A DNA stretch of 64,000 bases from Marinomonas hwangdonensis (lineage in GTDB: Bacteria; Pseudomonadota; Gammaproteobacteria; Pseudomonadales; Marinomonadaceae): positions 124,001 to 188,000 of the forward strand of contig NZ_RIZG01000005.1 of assembly GCF_003721245.1 (NCBI RefSeq). The letters are read 5' to 3'. The translations under genes were made by a program, and so were the position numbers. The notes under the pieces were generated by a model. The model saw only the letters and a program-made list of their open reading frames with translations. It had not been told where the DNA came from and made no database searches. This document shows, one piece after another, positions 53,452-62,675 of the stretch (position 1 is the stretch's first letter; each line of letters starts with the position of its first letter).

Positions 53452-53554
53452 TGTTATGCCATTTGTTTAAATCAAAGTATGAGTATAACCGAATTTCTTC
53501 GTTGCAATGAAACGCATTATTATCGTCAAATACAGGCCGATTCACCCTAAGCAC

Positions 53555-53905
53555 TTATAACCACAGGGTAAATGGGATAACCGAAATTCCCAAGATAAGC
53601 GCAATTGCCACTAAAGTAAAAAAAGCTTCTGCTGGGTTTTGGCGTGCATGTTGCAAGTAACCGAGTATCCACTGCCCCGCTGAAATGGGCCTCATGGTTT
53701 GAGCTCGAGCGATCTGATCTTGACGAATTAATTCTAAGGCTTGCTCTGCTTGATCCTTATCTTTGACCCAAAGCCCCGCCATAGATATTTGCCAACGACC
53801 CGCCGTAGTTTCATAAAAGGCGATATCATGATCTGTGAGCAGCTGACGAATCTCATCGGCTTCCTCATCAGGCACATATTTAAGTCGAAAAACCAACGTC
53901 GCCAT
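53555..53905 (-). CDS. DUF6164 small membrane protein
   Basis: 116 residues. The N-terminal half (LVFRLKYVPDEEADEIRQLL) and DHDIAFYETTAGRWQISMAGLWV match the DUF6164 group; one C-terminal helix (about 94-114) anchors it in the membrane. Function unknown. Single gene. Confidence 0.85.
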   Translation of the reverse strand: MATLVFRLKYVPDEEADEIRQLLTDHDIAFYETTAGRWQISMAGLWVKDKDQAEQALELIRQDQIARAQTMRPISAGQWILGYLQHARQNPAEAFFTLVAIALILGISVIPFTLWL

Positions 53906-54025
53906 TTCACCTAACCTTAAGCAAGAAAATACAGCGCTAAAGGGTAAGAGATGCTAGCAAAGAATACAATCTCGTGAGATGGGCTTTTTATTGGCAGATA
54001 CTGAAGTTGGAGTTATAAAACAGGC

Positions 54026-55579
54026 TTATTGAATCATGTTTTGCTCTAACCAAACAATGACATCTTGTTCCGGCAGTGGGCGACAGAAATAGTAACCTTG
54101 CACTCTATCCACACCCAAGGCTCTCACTGCTTCAAGCTGGTCTTCTCTCTCCACACCTTCCGCCACCAGCTCCATGTTGAGTTCTTTCGCCAGTTTTGTC
54201 ATCGACGTTAATATTTGACGGGTGAACTGATCATCCTGCAGACTACCAATAAACACTTGGTCTAATTTTAGTGTGTCGTAAGGAAAGCGGCGCAAGAAAT
54301 CCAATCCAGCATAGCCAGTGCCAAAATCATCCACTGACAGACCTACTCCTAACGCTTTAATATGCTCAAAGCGACTGACCATAACAGGTAAATCTATCGC
54401 ATTTAGAACACTGGTTTCTGTTACTTCAAGCGCTAAGCGGCCTTTCAATTCTGGGTATTCCGTTAAAATGTGTGCCAGCGTACCGGCAAACTCTTGTTTT
54501 AATAAGCTATGTCGATCAACGTTGACAGATATACTAATTCCACTCAATTGCTTGGGGTATGCACGATAAAAAAAACCTACTTTGCGGATAACCATCCAAG
54601 TCAGTTCGTCGATCAAACCGAGCTTTTCCGACATCTCTACAATAAAAGGCGGAGACACATTACCATGATAAGGAGAATGCCATCGAATGAGTGCTTCCAT
54701 CGCGTATTTCCCTCGCCCATTAATTGGTACGATAGGTTGAAAGTGCACATCAATCGCACTCTGTCTTATGGCTCTTTTCACACAGTGACGCAAAGACTCT
54801 CGATAATAAATTCGCAGAGCATAAATCACGCTGCATAGTACAAATAGAAGAATCCAACACACTATCAGCAAGGGCATGAATAACCAAAAACGCTCCCAAT
54901 AGGCATTGTAAGAAACATACGAAACCAATCCCATTGACCAATCATCAAGAGACATTGCATCTTGAAACAATACGCTACTGTCAGAAGAATCCTGCTTAGA
55001 TGACAGTATTCGCTTGCCTAATGTTAGTTCGTAGCCATAATCAGACGGGAAAATCGAATCAAGAATGGAAGAAATACTCTGCGGAGGCGCCAAACCATTA
55101 ACCCCAATACCATTTTCACCCTGATAAAAAGCAAAAAAAGTCGACTCTCCCAGTGTGTTTGAATCCATTAAAGACACAGTACTTCGCTCTTGGCTGTTTT
55201 GGATACGAGACACAATGCTCTTATAGAGAGAGATATTGATAGGCCCAAGACTAGAGCAATAGACTTTGTAATCCCCATTAAATAACCCCAGCTCTTTAAA
55301 GAAGGGAGAATAAAAAGAGGACTTACGTAACCGATCAACATCTTCTTGTTCGCAAGATAAGGCACTGTTGTCGGTAATCTGCTTTAACTCGATGAAAATT
55401 TCATCCATTTGAGTCGATAGAGCGTGTTTTGCTTGAGTTGTCCGATTGTTTAGATCGTTGAGTAAAAAGACATAGAGGCCCAGCGCAGTAAGAAATCCAC
55501 TGAACAACAAGGTGAATAAGCTAAAAAAAACAATGGCTTTTTTTCTGGCTAATAAAAAATCCATGGTGGTGTGCAACAT
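54026..55579 (-). CDS. CSS-motif EAL phosphodiesterase
   Basis: 517 residues. Two membrane helices (about 15-40 and 235-260) flank a periplasmic CSS-motif domain with YCSSLG near 108 and a partner Cys in LSCEQED (about 75), which form redox-sensitive disulfides in related proteins. The cytosolic EAL domain has EALIRW, DDFGTGYAGLDFL and KLDQVFIGSL, so c-di-GMP hydrolysis is expected. Such proteins control biofilm and motility in response to periplasmic redox state. Confidence 0.93.
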   Translation of the reverse strand: MLHTTMDFLLARKKAIVFFSLFTLLFSGFLTALGLYVFLLNDLNNRTTQAKHALSTQMDEIFIELKQITDNSALSCEQEDVDRLRKSSFYSPFFKELGLFNGDYKVYCSSLGPINISLYKSIVSRIQNSQERSTVSLMDSNTLGESTFFAFYQGENGIGVNGLAPPQSISSILDSIFPSDYGYELTLGKRILSSKQDSSDSSVLFQDAMSLDDWSMGLVSYVSYNAYWERFWLFMPLLIVCWILLFVLCSVIYALRIYYRESLRHCVKRAIRQSAIDVHFQPIVPINGRGKYAMEALIRWHSPYHGNVSPPFIVEMSEKLGLIDELTWMVIRKVGFFYRAYPKQLSGISISVNVDRHSLLKQEFAGTLAHILTEYPELKGRLALEVTETSVLNAIDLPVMVSRFEHIKALGVGLSVDDFGTGYAGLDFLRRFPYDTLKLDQVFIGSLQDDQFTRQILTSMTKLAKELNMELVAEGVEREDQLEAVRALGVDRVQGYYFCRPLPEQDVIVWLEQNMIQ

Positions 55580-55695
55580 GCGCTACTGTCTCTCCCTTTA
55601 CACGCTCACAATATACACTGATTGAGACACATTCGTCATTAGTGTAATGTTCAAGCTTTTTTATCATCACACGAATAAAGAAAAACACCAACAAA

Positions 55696-55718
55696 AAAGG
55701 CCGCCAAAGGCAGCCTTT
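55696..55718 (-). terminator. terminator of the lipid-modification operon
   Basis: On the minus strand AAAGGCTGCC pairs with GGCGGCCTTT across TTT, followed by more Ts. It stands about 75 bp after the DUF3833 lipoprotein gene, the last of the leftward operon. Confidence 0.8.
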
Positions 55719-55789
55719 CTTGACCATAAAAAATACTAGTTGTTTGTCTTGGCTTTCTAAAAATCAAAGCGTCGATAGAATCACCTCTC

Positions 55790-56341
55790 TCACTGAGGTG
55801 TTTTTTGAATAACAATGGATAAGTAGCCTACCTCAAAACCAAATTTTGTCATGATGGATTCATTCATCACCACATCATCTTTGACCATATACATACGATC
55901 ATCCACGTTAATGTCTAAAATACGTCCTTTGTACGGCACTTGAAGCACGTATTTCATGAACAAAGCATTACCTTCAATATTAACTTCTCCAGAGCCCACC
56001 ACATCATTGGCGGTTGCTGTGTAATTGCCTTGCTCGTCTGGGGTCATGATCCACGTTCGATTCTGGATTTCGCCATCATCAAACACAAAGACTTCTGCTA
56101 GAGTGCCGACACCGTCTTCCCAGCTGCCTTCTAAGGTAGCATTAAAATAGCGAATCACTTCGCCACTGCGATTTTTTAAAATACCATGGGCAGTGAGAGG
56201 CCCAGAGAAAAAGCCCTGTAAGTCAAACTTTGGGGTATTTTTGGCGTACAACGATATATCAGGCGTCGAACACGCTGACAGCAGCACCAGAGACAAGACG
56301 CCAACCATGAATGTTTTTACAGAGCGAGAAAACTTTTTCAT
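55790..56341 (-). CDS. DUF3833 lipoprotein
   Basis: 183 residues. Lipobox LLSACS (Cys about 24). The DUF3833 pattern is clear: PKFDLQGFFSGPLTAHGILKN early and a lipocalin-like strand series. Found next to cyclopropane synthase genes in many proteobacteria. Last gene of the minus-strand operon; about 95 bp from the preceding gene. Confidence 0.88.
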   Translation of the reverse strand: MKKFSRSVKTFMVGVLSLVLLSACSTPDISLYAKNTPKFDLQGFFSGPLTAHGILKNRSGEVIRYFNATLEGSWEDGVGTLAEVFVFDDGEIQNRTWIMTPDEQGNYTATANDVVGSGEVNIEGNALFMKYVLQVPYKGRILDINVDDRMYMVKDDVVMNESIMTKFGFEVGYLSIVIQKTPQ

Positions 56342-56435
56342 CCTATTTTCCTTTGATTCGCTAACAAAATTGTTACACAGCTAACACGGCATCAATCGAG
56401 ACTGAGTTGATTAGTACAGTGTTCATAATGAAAAT

Positions 56436-57215
56436 CTAAAAATATCTGTACTGAATATCGACACTTTGGTATTTGCCATTTTCATCACAGATGTTGGCGC
56501 GCCCAGTAAAGCGTAGCAAGGTTTTCTCGGCTGGGTCATAAGCGACTATGATGGGATCTACTGCCATTCTGACAAACCATGAAACCGGTGTTAACGTGAA
56601 ACAGGTCGCCTCGGCTTGCGTTCCCGCAATGCATTCCGCTAAACCAACACGAAATGAAAAGTTTGATTGTTTACTGGGGACCAGATATTCAATGTCCATT
56701 TCTTTGCCTGAGGTTAACGTATCCCAGTATTGTTTAACAAAGGCGTCAAAACCTGCGTCGACCACCATACCTGGCACCAGCAGAAGGGTGTCTTGTTTAG
56801 GTTCCGCACTGCGATTTTCTAGATAGTTCACTCGCAGCGCATTGTTTTCTTGCTCGACTTCTATTCTTTCACCGTTTCGCTCATTGAGCTGGATGAAACT
56901 TGGGGTAATCCTAGAGTGAGTAAAATCAAGTGTTTTATTACCAAACACTACCCCGTCTGGCTCTGAGTATTCCACTTCATGGCGATCATCACTGATTCTC
57001 TGGTGAGTTTCTCGATACAACAAGGCGCCTGTTTTTAAGCTGTAAGCACTCCCCACGATTTTCTCAAACGGCACTTGGTTTTCAAGGGAGGCCGTATCCA
57101 ATACAGTATCTTGCGCGTCAGACGATTCGGCAAAGCACGAAGCACTCAGTGAAAACGTCAAGCACATTGCTAAGAAAGACCGCTTAAACGGTAAAGACAT
57201 CAAGAGCTGAATCAT
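56436..57215 (-). CDS. secreted protein of unknown function in the ChrR-linked operon
   Basis: 259 residues with a signal peptide (about residues 9-30: SFLAMCLTFSLSASCFA). No domain I can name: short beta-rich segments such as YSLKTGALLYRETHQRISDDRHEVEYSEPDG and TLLRFTGRANICDENGKYQ. A lipid-binding or lipid-processing role is suggested only by neighbours. 18 bp after the DUF2878 gene. M1 or the Met at residue 6 may be the start. Confidence 0.75.
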   Translation of the reverse strand: MIQLLMSLPFKRSFLAMCLTFSLSASCFAESSDAQDTVLDTASLENQVPFEKIVGSAYSLKTGALLYRETHQRISDDRHEVEYSEPDGVVFGNKTLDFTHSRITPSFIQLNERNGERIEVEQENNALRVNYLENRSAEPKQDTLLLVPGMVVDAGFDAFVKQYWDTLTSGKEMDIEYLVPSKQSNFSFRVGLAECIAGTQAEATCFTLTPVSWFVRMAVDPIIVAYDPAEKTLLRFTGRANICDENGKYQSVDIQYRYF

Positions 57216-57232
57216 TTTCCTACCCTTATTTA

Positions 57233-57784
57233 TTAACGTGAAGTATCAAACAGCGACCATTTTTCACTTAACCAAAAGCCCAATGGCAATACTAACGCCC
57301 ATACTATGGCGACCACCGCTAACGTCAGCCACACAGGCTCTGCCAAGCTGACACCCGCCAAATTCGCACCAGCAAAATAACTCAGTACTGGGCCTGTGGT
57401 TCCCATTAAGGCAGACAGGGCATAACGAGCCCGAAGAAACGCTAAGCTGTGAACAAACAAAGTAGCAACGGATACCCAAAGACACATCAGCCATACTGGT
57501 GGAAGCCGTGCTGTTAGGCTGTTGTCCGCTTGCACTATCGTATCTACACTGGGTAAAAATAAACCCAACTGAAACAAAGTCCCATCAATCACCACACCCA
57601 GCGCTAAAAAAGCCACTATCAGGCGCCATTCACGGCGCGTGTGCATAAAATAAACATGGTGCAATACCAAAAACATTAGGGTCGCCGCTACCGCCCAAAG
57701 ATTGCCCGCCAATACACACACGAACCAAACAAGCTGAAATAAAATGGCATTCAAAAGAGGCTTAATGCCATTTATCTTTTTCAT
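57233..57784 (-). CDS. DUF2878 membrane protein
   Basis: 183 residues with about six hydrophobic helices and the DUF2878 pattern (NAILFQLVWFVCVLAGN, GVVIDGTLFQLGLF). Overlaps the cyclopropane synthase gene by 4 bp. Regular member of RpoE-ChrR-type lipid clusters; function unknown. Confidence 0.87.
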   Translation of the reverse strand: MKKINGIKPLLNAILFQLVWFVCVLAGNLWAVAATLMFLVLHHVYFMHTRREWRLIVAFLALGVVIDGTLFQLGLFLPSVDTIVQADNSLTARLPPVWLMCLWVSVATLFVHSLAFLRARYALSALMGTTGPVLSYFAGANLAGVSLAEPVWLTLAVVAIVWALVLPLGFWLSEKWSLFDTSR

Positions 57785-59052
57785 TTTGATTCAATCGACA
57801 AACGATGATCTGGCTTGGCAAAAATAAACTGCCCAGTGCTGATCGCTCTTTCTTTAAAGCCGCCTTCGCAATACGCTAAATAAAAGTCCCACATACGACA
57901 AAAGACATCATCAAATCCCATATTGGTTACTTCATGGCGCGCGGCATGAAATCGTGTTCGCCAATCTGCTAAAGTTTTTGCGTAATGCTCAGTGATGTCT
58001 TCTAAACCCACAATTTGCATGTCGGTTTTTGATGCAATCTTATGAGCAATCACCTGATTAGATGGCAAGCAGCCACCTGGAAAAATATAACGTTGAATAA
58101 AATCCACAGATCGGCGAGCGTAATCATAACGCTGGTCTGCAATCGTGATGGCTTGGATAACCATGACACCATGGGGTTTCAGCAGCTCGCTGCATTTGGA
58201 AAAATAGCTGTCGTAGTATTCATGACCCACGGCTTCAATCATCTCGATTGACACCAGTTTGTCGTAGGTGCCTTTCAGGTCTCGGTAATCTTCCAGCAAT
58301 AAGGTAATTTTATCTTGCAAGCCTTCTGCTTCCACTCGGGCTTTCGCAAACTCATATTGCTCTTTAGAAATCGTTGTTGTCGTTACCTGACAGCCATAGT
58401 GCTTAGCCGCATGAATGGCCATGCCGCCCCAGCCTGTACCGATTTCTAGTAGGTGGTCTTTTTCGCTCAACTGCAACTTTTGACAAATACGATCCAGTTT
58501 ATGCACAGATGCTTCTTCTAGTGTCGCACCTAATTGTGGATAAATGGCGGAAGAATACATCATGGTGGGATCTAAAAATAAGGAGAAGAAATCATTCCCT
58601 AAATCGTAGTGCGCCGAAATATTTTCTTTGGAACCGGATTTGGTATTGGCGTTTAATTTGTGCGCAATCTTAGCGCCGATACGACTCCAAATAGGACGTT
58701 TTGCGTCCATTTTGTTGATTAAATTGAGGTTGGCCACCATTAACCGAATAACAGCAACAACATCGGGAGACGACCATCCACCTTTCATATAGGCTTCACC
58801 AGCACCAATACTGCTGTTCAAAAAAACATCTCGATAAGTATGAATGTCGTGAACCTGTACTTCAGCAACATACTGAGCGCTCTCTTTATCTTCACCAAAA
58901 GTATAAATGACGCCTTTTTCTTCCAGTGTTAAGTGGCCGACTTCCAGTTTATTCAGCATCGCAAATACCATTTTGCGAGCCATGCTATCAAACCATGTTG
59001 CTGTAACGTTTCTCTTCTTCACTTTTTCGTTATCCATGCTAACGGAGTTCAT
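57781..59052 (-). CDS. cfaA: cyclopropane-fatty-acyl-phospholipid synthase family (CfaA)
   Basis: 423 residues. SAM-binding motif LEIGTGWGGMAIHAA; active-site parts SAHYDLGNDFFSLFLDPTMMYSSA, YEFAKARVEAEGL and SIEMIEAVGHEYYDSYF; the C-terminal FPGGCLPSN. Adds a methylene from SAM to double bonds of membrane lipids, or a methyl group in the furan fatty acid branch. In Rhodobacter, CfaA-like and Ufa genes belong to the RpoE-ChrR singlet-oxygen regulon, and the neighbours here are of that type. Which product forms is not shown by sequence. Confidence 0.9.
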   Translation of the reverse strand: MNSVSMDNEKVKKRNVTATWFDSMARKMVFAMLNKLEVGHLTLEEKGVIYTFGEDKESAQYVAEVQVHDIHTYRDVFLNSSIGAGEAYMKGGWSSPDVVAVIRLMVANLNLINKMDAKRPIWSRIGAKIAHKLNANTKSGSKENISAHYDLGNDFFSLFLDPTMMYSSAIYPQLGATLEEASVHKLDRICQKLQLSEKDHLLEIGTGWGGMAIHAAKHYGCQVTTTTISKEQYEFAKARVEAEGLQDKITLLLEDYRDLKGTYDKLVSIEMIEAVGHEYYDSYFSKCSELLKPHGVMVIQAITIADQRYDYARRSVDFIQRYIFPGGCLPSNQVIAHKIASKTDMQIVGLEDITEHYAKTLADWRTRFHAARHEVTNMGFDDVFCRMWDFYLAYCEGGFKERAISTGQFIFAKPDHRLSIESK

Positions 59053-59077
59053 GACGATTAATCTCCTACTGTGTTTG

Positions 59078-59854
59078 CTACTTTGTGGTAGACGATGAAT
59101 CCGGATGTGAATAGAAAGGCACTCTTTTCACCCATAATTTTAATGCTTGCCAATAAATACCAAATACAACTTTCATCGTCATAAACGGGTAATTAAGTAA
59201 TATTTTAAACATAGACGAAGGCGTTATTGGCATTCGTTTCAATGACAAGGTGGCATCAAATACGCATTGCTCGTCTAACAAAGTCTTGTTCTGCATGTGC
59301 ACCGCTAATTTTTTATCGGGCGTATTACTACGCCAATCGTAAAAATGGTCCATCGGATGAAAAGGCGACACATGCATGGCCTTATTTATCTGGGTACGAT
59401 TAGTGGTCTGGTTTGGATCACATTTCAGCACATAGGCAATCTTTTCGCCCCATGGCGTATTGGTCACCTCAAGCAACATGGCTTGCAGCTTATCTTCTTT
59501 GTCAAAGCAATAATAAATCGTGATGGGGTTCACAATGAAACCAAAATAGCGACAATTGGTGAGCATTCTCACCGCCCCTGACAAATTCAAACTTAGGCGC
59601 CGGTTCACCTCATCAAGAACCGCCGCTTTTATGCTTAAAGATGCATCACCAAAGTAGTCTTTTCGTGAAAATCGTGCCAAAGACCATGCTCGTGTAGACC
59701 ACCAAGGACTCATAGCTAAGACATCATCGAGTTCATCAAGGTCAAAATACATCATAAAAACACGATATTTAAACGCATGATGACGGGGTGCAAACCGTCG
59801 ATGTCGGACGCTGCCATAATAAATCGCACTGTGCTTGGGTGTGAAATTTACCAT
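59078..59854 (-). CDS. DUF1365 protein
   Basis: 258 residues. The DUF1365 pattern is clear: SAIYYGSVRHRRFAPRHHAFKYRVFMMYFDLDEL and NCRYFGFIVNPITIYYCFDKEDKLQAM. No transmembrane region; function unknown. Regular companion of FAD oxidoreductase and cyclopropane synthase genes in ChrR clusters. Overlaps the FAD oxidoreductase gene by 7 bp. Confidence 0.92.
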   Translation of the reverse strand: MVNFTPKHSAIYYGSVRHRRFAPRHHAFKYRVFMMYFDLDELDDVLAMSPWWSTRAWSLARFSRKDYFGDASLSIKAAVLDEVNRRLSLNLSGAVRMLTNCRYFGFIVNPITIYYCFDKEDKLQAMLLEVTNTPWGEKIAYVLKCDPNQTTNRTQINKAMHVSPFHPMDHFYDWRSNTPDKKLAVHMQNKTLLDEQCVFDATLSLKRMPITPSSMFKILLNYPFMTMKVVFGIYWQALKLWVKRVPFYSHPDSSSTTK

Positions 59855-61098
59855 GACACTCCCAATCCGTTGGCAACACGCACCCCACTCCAGCAGCCGT
59901 CTTCGTGAAAACCATTACGCCAATAAGCACCACAAAACCAAGTTTTATTCACACCATTAATGTCAGCCCAGCGATCTTGCGCCTTAATGCCATCTAAGGT
60001 GAAAGTGGGGTGTGCATATTGGAAGCGACCGATAATCTTCTCTTCAGCAATCATATCTGTTTGGTTTAACGTCACTACATAAGTCGCGTCGCTCGAAAAA
60101 TGCTGCAGAATATTCATGTTGTAACTTAGGGTCGCGTGCTTAGTACTGTCTGTTCCTAAATGATAATTCCAGCTCGACCAAGCCAATTTTTTGTTTGGCA
60201 ACAAACGTGTGTCCGTATGAAGCACAACATCATTATTACGGTAAGGAATGGCGGACAAAATCGTGTGTTCATCTCTGGAAGGGTCTGATAATAGCGCCAG
60301 TGCTTCATCGCTATGACAAGCAAACACGACTTGGTCAAAGACTTGCTGTGTACCATCAGAGAATTCGATAACGACGTCGTTTTCCGCGCGTCTCACTTTA
60401 GAAATGTTAGCATTCAGTTGGATATTGTCTTTAAACGAAGCGGTTAACGGCGCCAAATACGCGGAAGACCCCCCTTCAATCACTCGCCATTGAGGACGAT
60501 CGTTTACGCTTAATAAGCCATGGTTTTTGAAAAATCGTACGAAAAACACTAGGGGGAAATCCATCATTTCATCCAATGTGGACGACCAAATGGCGCTACC
60601 CATAGGAATCAAATAATGACTTGAAAAACGACGACCATAGCCTTTTTCCGCAAGGTATTCACCTAAGGTGACACCTTCTTTTAGTGTGCCGCTTTCTAGA
60701 TCCTGAATCGCTTCTTTATTAAATCGAAGAATGTCTTTTAGCATTCCTAAGAAAGGGACATTGAGCAAATTACGACGTTGGGCAAATAAGGTATTGAGAT
60801 TATTGCCGCCATATTCTAAACCTGTGCGCTGACAGCTGACACTAAAGCTCATCTCAGTTGCTTTCGACTTTACCCCAATTTCGTCCATCAAACGGATAAA
60901 ATTAGGATAGGTCCAATCATTAAACACAATAAAACCGGTATCGATAGAACGGTTACCGTCACCTTCGGGCACATCAATCGTCGCTGTGTGTCCGCCTATG
61001 CGTTCAGCTGACTCGTATAAGGTGATGTCATGTTTTTTCTGAAGTAAATACGCGCTGGTTAAGCCTGAAATCCCTGAACCAATAATGGCAATTCTCAC
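59848..61098 (-). CDS. FAD-dependent oxidoreductase (amine-oxidase-like fold)
   Basis: 416 residues. GxGxxG FAD loop at the start (IIGSGISGLTSAYLL, with ESAERIGGHTATID), late HEDGCWSGVRVANGL. Group of NAD/FAD-binding proteins found with DUF1365 and Cfa. In other bacteria such a protein is a candidate for furan fatty acid desaturation (UfaD). Flavin plus C-terminal substrate cleft fit a lipid-chain oxidation, but this is inferred. Confidence 0.88.
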   Translation of the reverse strand: MRIAIIGSGISGLTSAYLLQKKHDITLYESAERIGGHTATIDVPEGDGNRSIDTGFIVFNDWTYPNFIRLMDEIGVKSKATEMSFSVSCQRTGLEYGGNNLNTLFAQRRNLLNVPFLGMLKDILRFNKEAIQDLESGTLKEGVTLGEYLAEKGYGRRFSSHYLIPMGSAIWSSTLDEMMDFPLVFFVRFFKNHGLLSVNDRPQWRVIEGGSSAYLAPLTASFKDNIQLNANISKVRRAENDVVIEFSDGTQQVFDQVVFACHSDEALALLSDPSRDEHTILSAIPYRNNDVVLHTDTRLLPNKKLAWSSWNYHLGTDSTKHATLSYNMNILQHFSSDATYVVTLNQTDMIAEEKIIGRFQYAHPTFTLDGIKAQDRWADINGVNKTWFCGAYWRNGFHEDGCWSGVRVANGLGVSW

Positions 61099-61228
61099 TC
61101 ACTGTCTCCTTGAAACATGTTTTAACATCAGACGTAACACAAAATTTGGCTTGACTACACTGATCATGAATAATTCATCTGAACTTATATTAGACTTTTT
61201 ATCTAAATGGAATATTGAATACAGTATC

Positions 61229-61999
61229 TCATTTCTTCTTTGGTGCCAGCATAGACAACCAGAGCTTAGGAAAGTGCCTACCGGCCCACAGCATCATGGA
61301 TAAACGCTTAGGAAAAGCAAATTCGAAAGGCCGTGAACCTAAGGCTTTGTACATTCTTTTCGCTGCATCATCGGCTGACATTAAAAACGGCATGGAAAAG
61401 GTGTTTTTTTGCGTCAGTGGCGTATCAACAAAACCGGGTAACAAACACGTTACATCAATATCAAAGGGTTTTAAATCCATTCTCAGTGAAGATAAAAAAT
61501 ACCGTACGGCCGCTTTACTGGCGCCATACGCTTCCGCTTGAGGGAACGCGGCTTGAACAGCCTGCGAACCTACTCCAACAAGATGGGAATGGGGTGTGGC
61601 CTTAAGCAAAGGCAAACAGACATCCACACTATTAACCAAACCAAAAAAATTGACGGACATCACGCGATCCATCATTTGCCAGTCTGGCTCACTCTCTGTT
61701 AAATCTAAATACTCACACGTTCCCGCATTGAGTACCGCACATTCTAGATGTGTTGTGTGAGCAAATATCGCCTGTCTTGTGCTCTCCACTTGGCTGGCAT
61801 CGGCAATATCAAAAGGCAAAAAAACCAAATCAGCGTGCGCTTCCAATAAAGGTGTTAATGCTTTTTCGCTTCTTGCACTGGCGATGACCTTCCAACCATC
61901 ATCTAAATACTGTTTTGCTAATGCAAGCCCAATTCCGGAACTGGCTCCCGTAATCCAGACGACATTTTTTTCTCCGTTTTTGCTGACAGATGCACTCAC
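61229..61999 (-). CDS. short-chain dehydrogenase/reductase
   Basis: 256 residues. TGASSGIGLALA at the N terminus, NAG motif (AVLNAGTCEYL), YGASKAAV with catalytic Tyr and Lys, and PGFVDTPLT. NAD(P)-dependent. Belongs to the leftward operon of the ChrR cluster and lies 130 bp upstream of the FAD oxidoreductase gene. Substrate unknown. Confidence 0.92.
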   Translation of the reverse strand: MSASVSKNGEKNVVWITGASSGIGLALAKQYLDDGWKVIASARSEKALTPLLEAHADLVFLPFDIADASQVESTRQAIFAHTTHLECAVLNAGTCEYLDLTESEPDWQMMDRVMSVNFFGLVNSVDVCLPLLKATPHSHLVGVGSQAVQAAFPQAEAYGASKAAVRYFLSSLRMDLKPFDIDVTCLLPGFVDTPLTQKNTFSMPFLMSADDAAKRMYKALGSRPFEFAFPKRLSMMLWAGRHFPKLWLSMLAPKKK

Positions 62000-62015
62000 C
62001 CTCTTCTCCTTAAAA

Positions 62016-62459
62016 TCACATTGCTAGCCGCTTCTTTAGTCCTTTGATCGCTGTTCCCAATAAAGGAACATGCTCATAAAGCATCTGACCTAAATCGTAT
62101 ACGTCTTCATGAAAATAGATCCGCTCGTCGAATTGCACTTGGGTGATGCCCCGAACCGTAATGGTTTTGCAGCCCAGCTTTGGGTGTTTAAAATGCATAT
62201 TCCATTTGATATAAGCCATATTGTCAGAAACAATTTGATCTAAATACTCAAACCGACCGCTTCTTACGTTAGCAGACATTTCGGTTAAATAGGCATGAAG
62301 AGGCACAACCCCTCTAAGTTCATGTACAGGGTCTTTAAAAAAGATGTTTTCAGAGTAGATTTCATCAATTTTGTCGAGCTGTGGATTTTTTACGTCTAAG
62401 TAAAAGGCTTTAAAGCGCTCTATCAATAGATAATTCGAATCCTTTTTGGCGTCCGTCAT
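62016..62459 (-). CDS. SnoaL/NTF2-like protein
   Basis: 147 residues, cystatin-like alpha+beta fold of the NTF2/SnoaL group (RFKAFYLDVKNPQLDKIDEIYSENIFFKDPVHELRG, then the later strand VRGITQVQFDERIYFHEDVYDLG). Function unknown; a standard member of ChrR clusters. First gene of the leftward operon, 16 bp upstream of the SDR gene, with a sigma-E-type promoter just before it. Confidence 0.88.
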   Translation of the reverse strand: MTDAKKDSNYLLIERFKAFYLDVKNPQLDKIDEIYSENIFFKDPVHELRGVVPLHAYLTEMSANVRSGRFEYLDQIVSDNMAYIKWNMHFKHPKLGCKTITVRGITQVQFDERIYFHEDVYDLGQMLYEHVPLLGTAIKGLKKRLAM

Positions 62460-62514
62460 ACTGTCTTACCTTGGCAACTGTCTTAAACGACAGAAATTTA
62501 TATTCATTAATAGT

Positions 62515-62544
62515 TTAAAACGCATGAAAACGCACTTTGGATCA
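62515..62544 (-). promoter_or_regulatory. ECF-sigma-type promoter, leftward operon
   Basis: On the minus strand TGATCC (62539-62544) is followed after 18 bp by TTTTAA (62515-62520). The -35 and spacing are those of RpoE-ChrR promoters of Rhodobacter. It would drive the SnoaL-to-DUF3833 operon. Confidence 0.65.
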
Positions 62545-62603
62545 CATGCAAACCCTGTCTCTCACAACAAAAGCCCTTTATTTACAAATTTCATAAAGAA
62601 AAA

Positions 62604-62633
62604 TGATCCGCTCCTTTAGACATAGCGTATATT
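62604..62633 (+). promoter_or_regulatory. ECF-sigma-type promoter, rpoE-chrR
   Basis: TGATCC (62604-62609), then 18 bp, then TATATT (62628-62633). Same -35 and spacing as the leftward promoter. It implies that the sigma factor activates its own operon. Confidence 0.75.
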
Positions 62634-62675
62634 TGTTATACAGCAACATAAGCATTCCTTTTGGGAGCACTATGA

